64,000 bases of DNA from Phycisphaerales bacterium (lineage in GTDB: Bacteria > Planctomycetota > Phycisphaerae > Phycisphaerales > SM1A02): NCBI GenBank assembly GCA_014238205.1, contig JABABM010000006.1, forward strand, positions 4,303 through 68,302, given 5' to 3'. This document shows positions 1 through 9,261 of the stretch, piece by piece. Below the pieces are notes generated by a model, which ran no database searches, was not told where the DNA came from, and was given only the letters and a program-made list of their open reading frames with translations. Positions within the stretch are counted from its first letter, which is position 1. The number at the start of each line of letters is the position of its first letter. Position numbers and translations under genes: made by a program.

Positions 1-1178
1 CCATACATCATCAAGACAATGCCGCAGAGCCCCATGACAAGGATCCCCAGAGCCGTGCACGTCCAGACGGCCTTCTTCGCCATGCGTACATTGCCCGCTC
101 CGAGGAATTGCCCGGCAATCGACCCGGCGGCAATCCCAATGGCGAAGCCCGGCATGAAACTGAAGGCCTCCCACTGGACAGCAATGATGTGAGCACCCTG
201 GAGACCCTCCCCGGGCTCGGCCAGGTCTGTTGTTGTTCCACCGGTCGCCTCGAGAACATCTCCCGCACCACGCAGGGACACGATGCCTATGAACCAGAGG
301 ACAACCAGGTTCGCCGTCCACATCGAGCATCCTTCGATGAAATTCGGAATGCCGATTCTGATGACTCGCCATGCCATGGCCCATTCGACTTTCAATCGGC
401 CTGGGAACAGTTTCAGGTCGCGAATACCCCGACCGAGAACCAGCAGGGTCAACACGGCTCCAACAAGAAAACTCGCGGACGACCCCCATGCGATTCCCTG
501 TACATTCATGTCGTAGCTGAAGGGGTTCTCGTAAACAGACTCGCCCCAGCGAAGATCAGCCCCGGAAAGAACCCATGAAACCCCCACGTTGACGATGTTG
601 ACGATCACGGCGATCAACGAGGGGCGAATCGACTCGCCTGCCCCGTGCATGCACATTCCGCCGACCATCATGATCCCGAAGCATGGCAGTCCAAACGCGA
701 TGATGCGGACGTACTCGGTGCAGAACTCCTTTGCCAGGACCTGGTCCGTGTTGAACGCGACCTCGGCAAGCAGCGGGGCGCCTGCCCACATCAGTCCGGA
801 GACCAGCACGCCCCAGCCGAGGGACAGGCACAGGGCCTGTCCAAGTGCACGTTCTCCAAGAACTCGATCCCCTGCCCCCATCGCCCTCGCGATGATCGCC
901 TGTCCACCAATCCCCAGGCCTGCCATCGCAATTCCGATGAACCAGCCAACGTAGGACCCCACGCCGAGGCCATCCAACGCCTGTGTAACGATCTCCCCGG
1001 GAAGCGCTCCTGCGAGCATCTTGTCTACAAGCCCGACTGTTGCCGCCAGGAACTGCTGGATGAGGATTGGCAACGCCAGGATTGCGATTGCAATGGGGAG
1101 TGATTTCCCCACAAGTCGGCCCGACTTGATTTGGCCATCATCGCTCTTCAACTGGCCGGGCGTGCTCGACAAGTGCAC
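1..1178 (-). CDS. MATE-family efflux transporter (3' end outside window)
   Basis: A minus-strand frame stays open from about 1178 to the left edge, giving about 390 residues. It reads as a multidrug and toxin extrusion (MATE) transporter, a membrane antiporter that expels drugs or metabolites using an ion gradient. The N-terminal part shows LPILIQQFLAATVGLVDKM, then a helix ending GLGIGGQAIIARAMGAGD, the usual family pattern of helix 1, helix 2 and a short loop. Further hydrophobic helices follow. There is no ATG start. GTG (1178) or TTG (1151) are the likely starts, because an in-frame TAG lies just upstream of the GTG. It sits 36 bases downstream of the HEAT lipoprotein gene on the same strand and may be cotranscribed with it. 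The C-terminus is missing, and the substrate cannot be predicted. Confidence 0.85.
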   Translation of the reverse strand, partial: MHLSSTPGQLKSDDGQIKSGRLVGKSLPIAIAILALPILIQQFLAATVGLVDKMLAGALPGEIVTQALDGLGVGSYVGWFIGIAMAGLGIGGQAIIARAMGAGDRVLGERALGQALCLSLGWGVLVSGLMWAGAPLLAEVAFNTDQVLAKEFCTEYVRIIAFGLPCFGIMMVGGMCMHGAGESIRPSLIAVIVNIVNVGVSWVLSGADLRWGESVYENPFSYDMNVQGIAWGSSASFLVGAVLTLLVLGRGIRDLKLFPGRLKVEWAMAWRVIRIGIPNFIEGCSMWTANLVVLWFIGIVSLRGAGDVLEATGGTTTDLAEPGEGLQGAHIIAVQWEAFSFMPGFAIGIAAGSIAGQFLGAGNVRMAKKAVWTCTALGILVMGLCGIVLMMY

Positions 1179-1214
1179 AGGCTAGCAGGTTCATCTCGTG
1201 CCAACCTGCACGGG

Positions 1215-2051
1215 TCAGGTGTCATCCGATGCCGGTACGTCCCACGTGCCACGACGTTTCTCCTTTGGGGCGAGCCCCGCCGGCTGGGATGGTTGTTCGT
1301 AGGACTGCTGTATCCAGAATGCAATGTGCTCGAACCAGAGCTTGTCACGTTGGTAGGTCGGATAGAAGTAGTCCTGTCTCCCCGCGAACAACATGGACTT
1401 GTCGGCCTGGCGGTCATACCAGAGTTGCCAGTCGGTCCTGCTGAGTCCCCACTCCTGCCCCGTCAAGGTCGCAAGGGATTGAGCTGCATCAACGTTGACC
1501 GACAACCGCCGGTCATCAAGACCCAGCAGGAGAGCCTGGAATACCCGGTCCTCCGGATACTGTCCAAGAGCAACAGCAACAGCTGCCTTGACCTCGCCAT
1601 CATCGTCATCACTGGCAAGTACCCTGATGAGTTGTTCAACCACTTCTGGATTGTGCAGACGCTGCAACGCCTTGGCAGCGACCCACCTGACGTTCTGGCT
1701 GTCCGTGACCGATGTACTGATCCAGGGAACAATGAGAACTGCATCCTCCGATGTTCCATGGCGTCCGAGGGCCGTGATTGCAGCCGCTCGGACGAGCGGA
1801 TCCGTCTCATGCTCAACGTAATCGCGATACATGTTCAAGTAGACATCGGCACCGCCGAAATCCGCAGTCGACAGCAGGACAACCCCCTCCCGGCGAAGGT
1901 CGGCGTTGTAGGGATCAAGGGCATCAGTTGCGGCCTGCATCGGGCTCTTGGGCTGAAAACTCTCCCCGATGTCCTTGAAGTCGTCAAAGACACAGCCGGG
2001 CAGTGTCGGGCCGGCAGCCAGCAGGGTCAGCAGCAACCATGGAGATCGCAT
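1215..2051 (-). CDS. HEAT-repeat lipoprotein
   Basis: A 278-residue protein of unknown specific role. The N-terminus is a lipoprotein signal: MRSPW, a Leu/Ala-rich stretch, then a lipobox ending LPGC with the modified cysteine near residue 20. The rest is helical and repetitive, with elements such as DPLVRAAAITALGRHG and QNVRWVAAKALQRLHN that are typical HEAT or PBS-lyase-like repeats, which usually mediate protein contacts. The open frame extends upstream to 2165 into the EF-G-like gene. The start at 2051 is preferred because it puts the signal peptide at the N-terminus and leaves a 40-base gap. The C-terminal third is rich in Trp and Tyr and has no recognised domain. It is probably anchored in the outer membrane or facing the periplasm. 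Confidence 0.75.
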   Translation of the reverse strand: MRSPWLLLTLLAAGPTLPGCVFDDFKDIGESFQPKSPMQAATDALDPYNADLRREGVVLLSTADFGGADVYLNMYRDYVEHETDPLVRAAAITALGRHGTSEDAVLIVPWISTSVTDSQNVRWVAAKALQRLHNPEVVEQLIRVLASDDDDGEVKAAVAVALGQYPEDRVFQALLLGLDDRRLSVNVDAAQSLATLTGQEWGLSRTDWQLWYDRQADKSMLFAGRQDYFYPTYQRDKLWFEHIAFWIQQSYEQPSQPAGLAPKEKRRGTWDVPASDDT

Positions 2052-2091
2052 GCGTGGAGTATAGGTCAACTGCAACCCGATCAACGAAGCC

Positions 2092-4149
2092 TCAGTCCTC
2101 GTCTTCCTGGGGCTTGAATGCCTTGATGACATCAGCCTGGACATTGGGAGGCGTATTTTCATCATGCGAATATTCCATCGAATAGCTGCCGGCTCCGGCC
2201 GTTATCGACTTCAGCTGGTTGGAATAACTCATGACCTCGGATAAAGGCGCCTCTGCAGTCAGGACGGCCTGGTTGCCCGGAAGAATCTGGGTCCCCTGAA
2301 TTCGTGCCCGACGACCAGACAGGTCGGCTGAAATATCACCGATCATCTCTGCTGGAACGGTGATTTCAAGCGTGACGAATGGTTCAAGCAGGACCGGTGA
2401 TGCTTTCTGCACCGCGTCGACGAATGCCTTCTTGCCTGCGGAGACGAAGGCCACTTCCTTGGAATCAACCGGGTGATGCTTCCCATCGTAGACAGCAACG
2501 TGAATGTTCTGCATCGGGTAACCGGCAACGGCGCCGGAGCCCATGACCTGCCTGACACCCTTTTCGATTGCTGGCAGGAACTGCTTGGGTACCGAGCCTC
2601 CGAACGTTTCATCAGCGAAGACGAGCCCGTTGACGAGTTCTTCATCCTCAGCTGAGACGGGCTTGACACGAAGGTACACCTCTCCGAACTGGCCGGATCC
2701 ACCCGTCTGTTTCTTGTGACGATGATGACCTTCGGCTGCGCCCGTAATGGTCTCCTTGTAGGCAACCTTCGGCTGCCTCGTTTGAACTTCCACCCCGTAG
2801 CGGTCCTTCAGAAGCCTGAGTTTCGCCCTCAGGTGTTGTTCCCCGATGCCCCTGAAGACCGTTTCGTGTGTTGCTGCAACACGTTCCATGGCCAGGGTCT
2901 GATCCTCTGCAAGCATCTTGGCAATGGCCTCGCTGAGCTTTCCCTCGGCTCCCTTTGATGTCACCTCTATGGCCAGACCGAACATGGGTTTCGGCTGTGC
3001 AATCGGTACGATCGACGCAATGGTGTTTGCAGCCTCTGCATGAAATACGCTGTTGCAGACGATTTCGTCGATCTTCGAGACGACTGCGATATCACCTGGA
3101 ATGGCCGAATCCAAGTCAGATGAATCCTTGCCCTGCATCCGCATGAGATGGGACAGCCTGACCGGCTTGCGTTCGTCATCAAGTCGATGACTTTCACCGG
3201 GCTTGATGGAACCCTGGTGAATCCGCATGAAGGCGAGCTTTCCGACGAATGGATCAGAAGACAGCTTGAAGACATGCGCCAGCAGTGGATCGCCTGCATC
3301 ATGCGAGGGCTCGATGGACTCGCGTTCATCTCCCTTGATCCTCTGGAACGGTCGTGGCTGACCCTGCATCGGGTTCGGAAAGAGTTCAACAACCTGGTCC
3401 ACGAGTTCTCCAACCCCCACGCTTTCACGCGCGGACGTGAACATCACTGGAACAAGATGGCCTTCGAACATCGCCTGCCTGAAAGGACCAGCCAGGCTTG
3501 CACTGTCAACTTCACCCTCCTCAAGATACTGCTCCATGAGCGCTTCATCGGTTTCGACGACCTGCTCGATGATTGCCGTATGGAAACCATCGATCGAACC
3601 AAGGTCTGAATCACCTTCACCGGAAAGGAAGCACCGTTTGACCTTGCTGCCCCCCTCGCAGGGGACATTGATTGGAAGACATCGCCTCCCGAAGGCCTCC
3701 TGGATGGAATCGAGTGTTGACTTGAGATTCAATCCTGAATCGATCTTGTTGACGACGATTGCAACGGCAGCGCCGCAGTCGGAGGCACGAGTCATGGCCC
3801 TCCGGGTAACTGGCTGGATTCCGGAAGCCGGATCGATCACGATGACTGCTGTCTCGACAGCCGGAAGGACTCCAACCGACTTGCCGAAGAAATCCGGCCG
3901 CCCCGGTGTATCAATGATATTGACGTGGCATCCAGCATGATCAAGATGCATGACACAACTGTCGAGGCTGTGCTGGAACTCCTGTTCAAGATCATCCCAG
4001 TCGGAGACCGTACTGTTTTCCTCGACCTTCCCGGCCCTTGGAATGGCTCCTGCCCTTGAGAGCATCTCTTCTGCCAGGGTCGTCTTGCCCGAGCCCGATG
4101 CTCCAAGGATCGCGATATTGCGGATCTGTTCAGTCGTGTAATTCGGCAT
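2092..4149 (-). CDS. EF-G-like translation GTPase (divergent paralogue)
   Basis: A 685-residue protein with the full domain plan of elongation factor G: GTPase, beta-barrel, and domains III, IV and V. The P-loop reads GASGSGKTT (16-24) instead of the canonical AHIDAGKTT form. G3 reads DTPGRPDF (80-87), so the histidine that activates water in EF-G is an arginine (R84). G4 is NKID (134-137). The length and the altered switch motifs match the family of EF-G-like proteins seen in several phyla (FusA2-like), whose job is unsettled and which are not thought to be the main translocase. The gene has its own short leader and is divergent from trmL. Its normal EF-G partner genes (rpsL, rpsG, tuf) are not nearby, which also argues for a paralogue. 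Confidence 0.85.
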   Translation of the reverse strand: MPNYTTEQIRNIAILGASGSGKTTLAEEMLSRAGAIPRAGKVEENSTVSDWDDLEQEFQHSLDSCVMHLDHAGCHVNIIDTPGRPDFFGKSVGVLPAVETAVIVIDPASGIQPVTRRAMTRASDCGAAVAIVVNKIDSGLNLKSTLDSIQEAFGRRCLPINVPCEGGSKVKRCFLSGEGDSDLGSIDGFHTAIIEQVVETDEALMEQYLEEGEVDSASLAGPFRQAMFEGHLVPVMFTSARESVGVGELVDQVVELFPNPMQGQPRPFQRIKGDERESIEPSHDAGDPLLAHVFKLSSDPFVGKLAFMRIHQGSIKPGESHRLDDERKPVRLSHLMRMQGKDSSDLDSAIPGDIAVVSKIDEIVCNSVFHAEAANTIASIVPIAQPKPMFGLAIEVTSKGAEGKLSEAIAKMLAEDQTLAMERVAATHETVFRGIGEQHLRAKLRLLKDRYGVEVQTRQPKVAYKETITGAAEGHHRHKKQTGGSGQFGEVYLRVKPVSAEDEELVNGLVFADETFGGSVPKQFLPAIEKGVRQVMGSGAVAGYPMQNIHVAVYDGKHHPVDSKEVAFVSAGKKAFVDAVQKASPVLLEPFVTLEITVPAEMIGDISADLSGRRARIQGTQILPGNQAVLTAEAPLSEVMSYSNQLKSITAGAGSYSMEYSHDENTPPNVQADVIKAFKPQEDED

Positions 4150-4167
4150 GGCTTCCCTTCTCCGTAC

Positions 4168-4193
4168 CCTCGGCCAGCGGCTTCATGCCGAGG
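4168..4193. repeat. 7-base inverted repeat in divergent intergenic region
   Basis: CCTCGGC (4168-4174) and GCCGAGG (4187-4193) form an inverted repeat with a 12-base loop. It lies in the 103-base space between the divergently transcribed EF-G-like gene and trmL. It could be a hairpin in the EF-G-like leader or an operator, but no function is demonstrated. Confidence 0.35.
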
Positions 4194-4252
4194 CGGGGGG
4201 AGACAGAGTAGGATAATCGAAGGTCCTATCGGACGCACCTGTCATCCCGCTC

Positions 4253-4735
4253 GTGAATGATCCACTCTTCCACATCGTGCTTCTGGCACCCGAGATCCCC
4301 AACAATACCGGGAACATCGGCCGTACGGCCGTTGCTGCTGGCTGTGTGCTGCACCTGATCCATCCACTTGGATTCGACATGGATGAAAAAGCACGTCGTC
4401 GGGCCGGACTCGATTACTGGCAGCATCTCTCCTGCATCGAGCATGCCTCCTGGGATGATTTCCTGGCAACTGAACAACCACGCAGCCTCTGGCTCTACAC
4501 GACTCGATCAGATCGTCCCCATTGGGAGGCGGAATTCCAGAGAGGGGATTACCTCCTCTTTGGAAATGAAACAAGTGGAGTGCCCCAGGGCGTGCACGAT
4601 GATGTGACGAGGCACTGGGGCGAGGACCACCGAGTCCTGCTCCCGATGGAGTCGAAGGCACGAAGCCTGAACCTTGCAACAGCCGTCAGCGCCGCGGTGT
4701 ACGAGGGACTCCGAACCGTGGAATGCGGAACGTAG
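4253..4735 (+). CDS. trmL: tRNA (cytidine(34)-2'-O)-methyltransferase, TrmL-type
   Basis: A 160-residue SPOUT-class methyltransferase that probably methylates the 2'-O of the wobble nucleotide in certain leucine tRNAs. The length is exactly that of TrmL. The family motifs are visible: IPNNTGNIGRT near residue 15, LLFGNETSGVP near 100, and the C-terminal LPMESKARSLNLATAVS, which contributes to the trefoil knot that binds S-adenosylmethionine. The start ATG gives the usual short N-terminus MNDPLFHIVLLAPEIP. The gene is divergent from the EF-G-like gene and converges on glyA with a 12-base gap, so it may form its own short transcript. Confidence 0.92.
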   Translation: MNDPLFHIVLLAPEIPNNTGNIGRTAVAAGCVLHLIHPLGFDMDEKARRRAGLDYWQHLSCIEHASWDDFLATEQPRSLWLYTTRSDRPHWEAEFQRGDYLLFGNETSGVPQGVHDDVTRHWGEDHRVLLPMESKARSLNLATAVSAAVYEGLRTVECGT

Positions 4736-4747
4736 TGCTGAGGCCGA

Positions 4748-6043
4748 CTAGAGCGGGAATCGTTCACAGATCGAACGAACCGATTCGCAAACGGACTGGC
4801 ATTCCGACTCGTCACCCTGGGAACCCATGACTCGGTCAAGGAGTTCGACGACTTCCACCATCGCACCCGCATCAAGCCCCCGCGTCGTGACTGCAGCGGT
4901 GCCCAGTCGCAGACCACTGGTCACCATCGGTGGCCTCGGATCATTCGGGATTCCGTTCTTGTTCGTAATGATTCCTGCCATCTCAAGCCAGCGTTCCGCA
5001 TCTGCGCCGGTCAGTTCCGCATCCCGAGGCTGCAGATCGACAAGTACCAGGTGGTTGTCCGTGCCTCCACTGCAGAGTCGATACCCCTTCTCGACGAGCG
5101 CAGTCGCCATCGCCTGGGCATTGGTCACGACGTTCCGTGCATAGGTCTCGAACGATGGATCGAGCGCTTCACCGAATGCAATCGCCTTCGCGGCGATGAC
5201 ATGCATCAAGGGACCGCCCTGTGAACCCGGGAAGACCTTCCTGTCGACAAGCTTGGCTATCTCCTCGTCATCCGTCAGGATCATGCCCCCACGCGGACCT
5301 CGCAATGTCTTGTGCGTTGTCGTCGTAACGATATGGGCGTGTGGAAATGGAGATGAATGAACACCAGCGGCAACAAGTCCGGCAATGTGTGCGATATCCG
5401 CCATGAGCACGGCACCGACCTCATCTGCGATCGAACGGAATGCAGCAAAGTCGATTGTCCTGGGATAGGCCGAGTACCCGCAGATGATCATCCTCGGCTT
5501 CGTCTCGATCGCGATTCGTCGAATCTCGTCATAGTCGAGCAACTCGGTCTCGGGATCCAGGTCGTAGTCAACAATGTCGTAGAACGTGCCGGAGAAGTTC
5601 GGCTTCAATCCATGGCTCAGGTGCCCGCCTGACTTGATGGGCAGCGAGAGGATTCGATCCCCGGGCTTGCACATGGCCATGAAGGCCGCGATATTCGCGC
5701 TGGCTCCACTGTGTGGCTGTACATTTGCATGTGCGCATCCGAAGAGGGCCTTGGCTCGATCTCGGGCCAGATTCTCGATCTGGTCATGGAACTCGCAGCC
5801 GCCGTAGTATCGCTTCCCCGGGTAGCCCTCCGCATACTTGTTCGTCAACCATGACCCCATGGAATGCATGACAGCCGAGCTGACATGATTCTCGGATGCG
5901 ATGAGTTCAAGGGTGTTCGACTGCCGCTGAGCCTCTGCAGCCATGTGCCGCGAGACTTCCGGGTCAGCCTGTTCAAGAAGCTTCAACAGTTGCTGGGAAG
6001 CTTCGTCAAGGTGTTGTGATGTGGTCTGGTGGGCCTGTGACAT
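4748..6043 (-). CDS. glyA: serine hydroxymethyltransferase
   Basis: A 431-residue PLP enzyme that interconverts serine and glycine while loading one-carbon units onto tetrahydrofolate. The PLP lysine lies in TTTHKTLRGPRGG (K245). Other family marks are LIASENHVSS near the N-terminus, NKYAEGYPGKRYYGGC, and QPHSGASANIAAF. The frame is open far upstream, but homology begins only after MSQAHQ. An alternative ATG lies one codon earlier, at 6046. It ends 12 bases from trmL on the opposite strand. The enzyme is cytoplasmic. No folate or glycine riboswitch is evident in the short leader. Confidence 0.95.
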   Translation of the reverse strand: MSQAHQTTSQHLDEASQQLLKLLEQADPEVSRHMAAEAQRQSNTLELIASENHVSSAVMHSMGSWLTNKYAEGYPGKRYYGGCEFHDQIENLARDRAKALFGCAHANVQPHSGASANIAAFMAMCKPGDRILSLPIKSGGHLSHGLKPNFSGTFYDIVDYDLDPETELLDYDEIRRIAIETKPRMIICGYSAYPRTIDFAAFRSIADEVGAVLMADIAHIAGLVAAGVHSSPFPHAHIVTTTTHKTLRGPRGGMILTDDEEIAKLVDRKVFPGSQGGPLMHVIAAKAIAFGEALDPSFETYARNVVTNAQAMATALVEKGYRLCSGGTDNHLVLVDLQPRDAELTGADAERWLEMAGIITNKNGIPNDPRPPMVTSGLRLGTAAVTTRGLDAGAMVEVVELLDRVMGSQGDESECQSVCESVRSICERFPL

Positions 6044-6103
6044 CATTGAATGGTATCCGCTGGCTGGGCATGGGCAACACTCGGACCTTGATAGAATGGG
6101 GGC

Positions 6104-6688
6104 ATGTCGGGAACTATGAACAGTATCAAGGCCTGGCGTCCGATCGAGGCGCCGATGGGACTCTTCATGCTCGCCATCGACGAGCAGGATGCACTGCACA
6201 CCGACTGGCCGGACATCCTCGATCATCATTGGCCCTCGGACAGGCTGCTCGACGAAAGCTGCTGCCCTGGAGCATCCTTGACTCTTCAACGCTATTTCAG
6301 CGGTGAATCCCTCGATCCCGCGATGTTTCTTGACGCAAGGACTCCTGAGGGCCCTCCCTTCTATTCCCGCTGCTGGATGGCATGCCGAGGTATCAGCCTC
6401 GGTACAACGACCAGCTATGCAGAACTTGCACGACGAGCGGGCAGCCCGAATGCCATCCGCGCTGCGGCAAGCAGCATGAGACACAATCCACTGCCGATCT
6501 TCGTGCCCTGCCACCGTATTCTCGAATCCACTGGAGAACTGGGTGGATTCGCAGGAAGTACTGATCCTTCGAGCCACGCATTGCAACTGAAGCGGGAACT
6601 CCTGGAGTTCGAATCGACCATTGCTTCAAGGAACCGCCTGGACATGCATGAACCGGCTCTTGCCGAGGAAGGGATGTCATGCGTCTGA
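6104..6688 (+). CDS. methylated-DNA--[protein]-cysteine S-methyltransferase
   Basis: A 194-residue suicide DNA-repair protein that transfers alkyl groups from O6-alkylguanine to its own cysteine. The active-site motif VPCHRI is present (Cys136). Upstream lies the helix-turn-helix DNA-binding segment GTTTSYAELARRAGSPNAIRA in its typical form, of which TSYAELA and AIRAAASSMRHNPLPIF are the diagnostic parts. The N-terminal part is poorly conserved, as usual for Ogt-type proteins. No Ada activator domain is present. The start could also be the ATG at 6116. The stop overlaps the start of the UDP-glucose dehydrogenase gene by 10 bases, so the two are probably translated from one message despite unrelated functions. 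Confidence 0.92.
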   Translation: MSGTMNSIKAWRPIEAPMGLFMLAIDEQDALHTDWPDILDHHWPSDRLLDESCCPGASLTLQRYFSGESLDPAMFLDARTPEGPPFYSRCWMACRGISLGTTTSYAELARRAGSPNAIRAAASSMRHNPLPIFVPCHRILESTGELGGFAGSTDPSSHALQLKRELLEFESTIASRNRLDMHEPALAEEGMSCV

Positions 6689-8031
6689 CCATCGTCGGCA
6701 GCGGATATGTAGGCCTGGTTACCGGGACATGCCTGTCAAACACGGGAAACCAGGTCACCTGCCTGGATTTGGATCCTCAACGGGTAAAGACACTCCTTGA
6801 GGGAGGCTGCCCGATCCATGAACCGGGACTTGAAGAACTCCTCAGGGCCAACATCGCCTCGGAACGACTCCACTTCACTGACGATCCCTGCGAGGCATAC
6901 CGGGACGCCCAGGCCATCTTCATCTGCGTCGGAACCCCGACTGGAGATGATGGCACAACTGATCTGTCTGCCGTGATGTCGGTCGCTGATGACATCGCGG
7001 ATGCCATTTCCGCTGCATTGACTGCGCCCCACCCGCTGATCGTGGTGAAATCCACTGTCCCAGTGGGAACAACGATTGCCGTCCGGGAACGGATCAAGGC
7101 AAACGTCCAAAGTCCATTTTCCGTAGCGGACAATCCCGAGTTTCTCAAGGAAGGGAATGCCCTCAGCGATTTCCAGAAGCCCGATCGAATCGTCTGCGGA
7201 GTTGGAGATGACACGGCCCGGATGGTTCTTGAAGAGTTGTATGCCCCCTACGTCAGGCAAGGCAACCCCTGCCTGTTCATGGACATTTCTTCCGCCGAAA
7301 TGGTCAAGTACGCATCGAACGCCATGCTGGCCTGCCGCATATCGTTCATGAACGAGATCTCTCGGCTCTGTGATCATCACGGCGCCGACATCATGAGGGT
7401 TCGAGAAGGCATGTCCACCGACACCCGCATCGGCCGTGACTTTCTCTACGCGGGGCTGGGCTACGGGGGCTCCTGTTTCCCGAAGGACATCATTGCAATC
7501 ATCGAGATGGGCAAGGAGGCCGGACTGCCGACGCCACTCAACGAGGCCGTGCATGTCGTAAACCAGTCACAACGACAATGGTTCATCGAGAGGGTGCAGG
7601 CAGTACTTGGAACAGACATGAAGGGGCTCCGGATCGGAGTCTGGGGTCTGGCGTTCAAGCCTCGTACCGATGACATCCGTGAAGCACCCTCGCGAACGAT
7701 TGTCGCCGCCCTGCTCGAATCCGGTGCCGAGGTGATCGGGTACGACCCTGTTGCGGCTGACAACTTCCAGCAACTTGATACGGGGATGGAACGTGCCGAT
7801 GACATGTACGAAGCCGCATCCAACGTCGATGCCCTGATCATCTGTACCGAGTGGAGCGAGTTCCGTACACCGGAATTCGAACGCCTGCGGAGCAGCATGA
7901 GCAGTCCGTTGATCTTCGATGGAAGAAATCTCTGGGATCCAGAACGAATGGCAGGCCTTGGTTTCAACTACCTCTGCATAGGGCGGCCGAATCTCAACCC
8001 GGCAATATCACCGGCTGATACCCCCGCGTGA
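6679..8031 (+). CDS. ugd: UDP-glucose 6-dehydrogenase
   Basis: A 450-residue NAD-dependent enzyme that oxidises UDP-glucose to UDP-glucuronate, a precursor of exopolysaccharides and LPS sugars. The Rossmann motif GSGYVGL is at residues 7-13. The substrate-binding segment EFLKEGNA and the catalytic cysteine in GYGGSCFPKD (C266) are intact. The C-terminal UDP-binding domain includes GLAFKPRTDDIREAPS. Its length matches the bacterial family. Start ATG at 6679 lies inside the end of the preceding DNA-repair gene. No polysaccharide genes are adjacent, so the sugar made here must feed a pathway encoded elsewhere. Confidence 0.95.
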   Translation: MRLTIVGSGYVGLVTGTCLSNTGNQVTCLDLDPQRVKTLLEGGCPIHEPGLEELLRANIASERLHFTDDPCEAYRDAQAIFICVGTPTGDDGTTDLSAVMSVADDIADAISAALTAPHPLIVVKSTVPVGTTIAVRERIKANVQSPFSVADNPEFLKEGNALSDFQKPDRIVCGVGDDTARMVLEELYAPYVRQGNPCLFMDISSAEMVKYASNAMLACRISFMNEISRLCDHHGADIMRVREGMSTDTRIGRDFLYAGLGYGGSCFPKDIIAIIEMGKEAGLPTPLNEAVHVVNQSQRQWFIERVQAVLGTDMKGLRIGVWGLAFKPRTDDIREAPSRTIVAALLESGAEVIGYDPVAADNFQQLDTGMERADDMYEAASNVDALIICTEWSEFRTPEFERLRSSMSSPLIFDGRNLWDPERMAGLGFNYLCIGRPNLNPAISPADTPA

Positions 8032-8138
8032 AACCACCCCGACAGGATCGATGAAGTTCCCCTTTCCCCCCCCAGAGAGGTTGCAGACCGGTCCCGAGTC
8101 TGCTTTACTCACCCCACCCACGTTCTGGTGACAGGGGA

Positions 8139-9245
8139 ATGCGGAGCCTGCCGATGCCACCACGCCGGACCACGGCGTCAATCCAGGGAAGACCCTCATG
8201 GATGCCCTCCATGGCAATGGCCTCCTCCTGCCTGTTGAGCATCTTCTACGTCCTTCCAGCCATGGCTGCTGACGGGCCGGTGTGTGCAGATGGGGCTGCT
8301 CCCTCCCCGTCGATGTTTGCTCCGCGGTCGATCCCGGCACAGAAGATTCTCGATGTAAGTTGGTTCGTCTGGGGAATCTGTGGATTGATCTTCCTGATCA
8401 TGGCCGCATTGATTCTCTGGTGCATCATCAAGTACCGCCAGAGGCCCGGAGATGACACTGAAGCGCCACAGATATACGGTTCGAATCCGATTGAACTTGC
8501 CTGGACCATCATCCCGACCGTGATCGTCTTCGTGCTCTTCCTGGTTTCAGCCAGGACGATCTTCGAAATAGACCACACCAGCCCCCCTCCTGGTTCGCTC
8601 GAGATAACCGTGGTCGGTCACCAGTGGTGGTGGGAGTTCGACTATCCGGACCAGGGGTTCGTCACAGCCAATGAACTGCACGTGCCACTGACACGCGACG
8701 GCAAGTCTGTTCCGATCTACCTGACGCTTGAATCCAATGACGTCATCCACAGTTTCTGGGTGCCCCAACTTGCCGGGAAGACCGATGTCGTTCCCAACAG
8801 GCTCAACCACCTCTGGCTTCAGCCAACGATGGTGGGTACCTACGTCGGCCAATGTGCCGAGTACTGTGGTACCCAGCATGCAAACATGCTCATTACTGTC
8901 GTCGTCCACGAAGAGGATGACTTCAATGAATGGGTCACGAACCAGCGAACGGATGCAGTAGATGAACCAGGTGTGACTGAAGGTCGAAACCTGTTCCTGC
9001 AGACTTCATGCATCAACTGCCACAGGATCAGGGGAACGGTCGCAAACGGCACCTTTGCGCCCGATCTGACGCACCTGATGAGCCGGAGCGTGATCGGAGC
9101 CGGTGTTGTCGCCAATACCCCCGAGAACCTCAGTACATGGGTCTTTGATCCCCAGATGATCAAGCCCGGATGCCGAATGCCCTCCATGAAACTCTCACCG
9201 GAGGAGGTCAAGCAAGTTGTTTCCTACCTCCTCACTCTCAAGTAG
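8139..9245 (+). CDS. coxB: cytochrome c oxidase subunit II with C-terminal cytochrome c (caa3 type)
   Basis: A 368-residue first gene of the respiratory operon. A signal segment ends near PAMAADG. Two transmembrane helices follow (about 70-95 and 115-140), then the CuA cupredoxin domain with WWWEF and the binuclear copper ligands C239, C243 and H247 in CAEYCGTQH. A cytochrome c domain is fused at the C-terminus, with CINCH at 291-295 and a distal Met in RMPSM. This is the caa3 arrangement, in which the oxidase carries its own electron entry haem. The start is uncertain: ATG 8139 follows a weak AGGGGA, and ATGs at 8154 and about 8201 are also possible. The 107-base upstream gap probably holds the operon promoter. 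Confidence 0.94.
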   Translation: MRSLPMPPRRTTASIQGRPSWMPSMAMASSCLLSIFYVLPAMAADGPVCADGAAPSPSMFAPRSIPAQKILDVSWFVWGICGLIFLIMAALILWCIIKYRQRPGDDTEAPQIYGSNPIELAWTIIPTVIVFVLFLVSARTIFEIDHTSPPPGSLEITVVGHQWWWEFDYPDQGFVTANELHVPLTRDGKSVPIYLTLESNDVIHSFWVPQLAGKTDVVPNRLNHLWLQPTMVGTYVGQCAEYCGTQHANMLITVVVHEEDDFNEWVTNQRTDAVDEPGVTEGRNLFLQTSCINCHRIRGTVANGTFAPDLTHLMSRSVIGAGVVANTPENLSTWVFDPQMIKPGCRMPSMKLSPEEVKQVVSYLLTLK

Positions 9246-9261
9246 AAGAAAGCCGACACGA

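Noticed and set aside
1131-2117. A 328-codon plus-strand frame opposite the HEAT lipoprotein gene.
   Set aside because: It has no signal peptide or known domain and overlaps a real gene antisense. Its open length follows from codon bias in a GC-rich gene.
4748-6586. A longer glyA reading frame starting at 6586.
   Set aside because: The first 180 codons have no similarity to the enzyme and overlap the opposite-strand DNA-repair gene. The start at 6043 matches the family.
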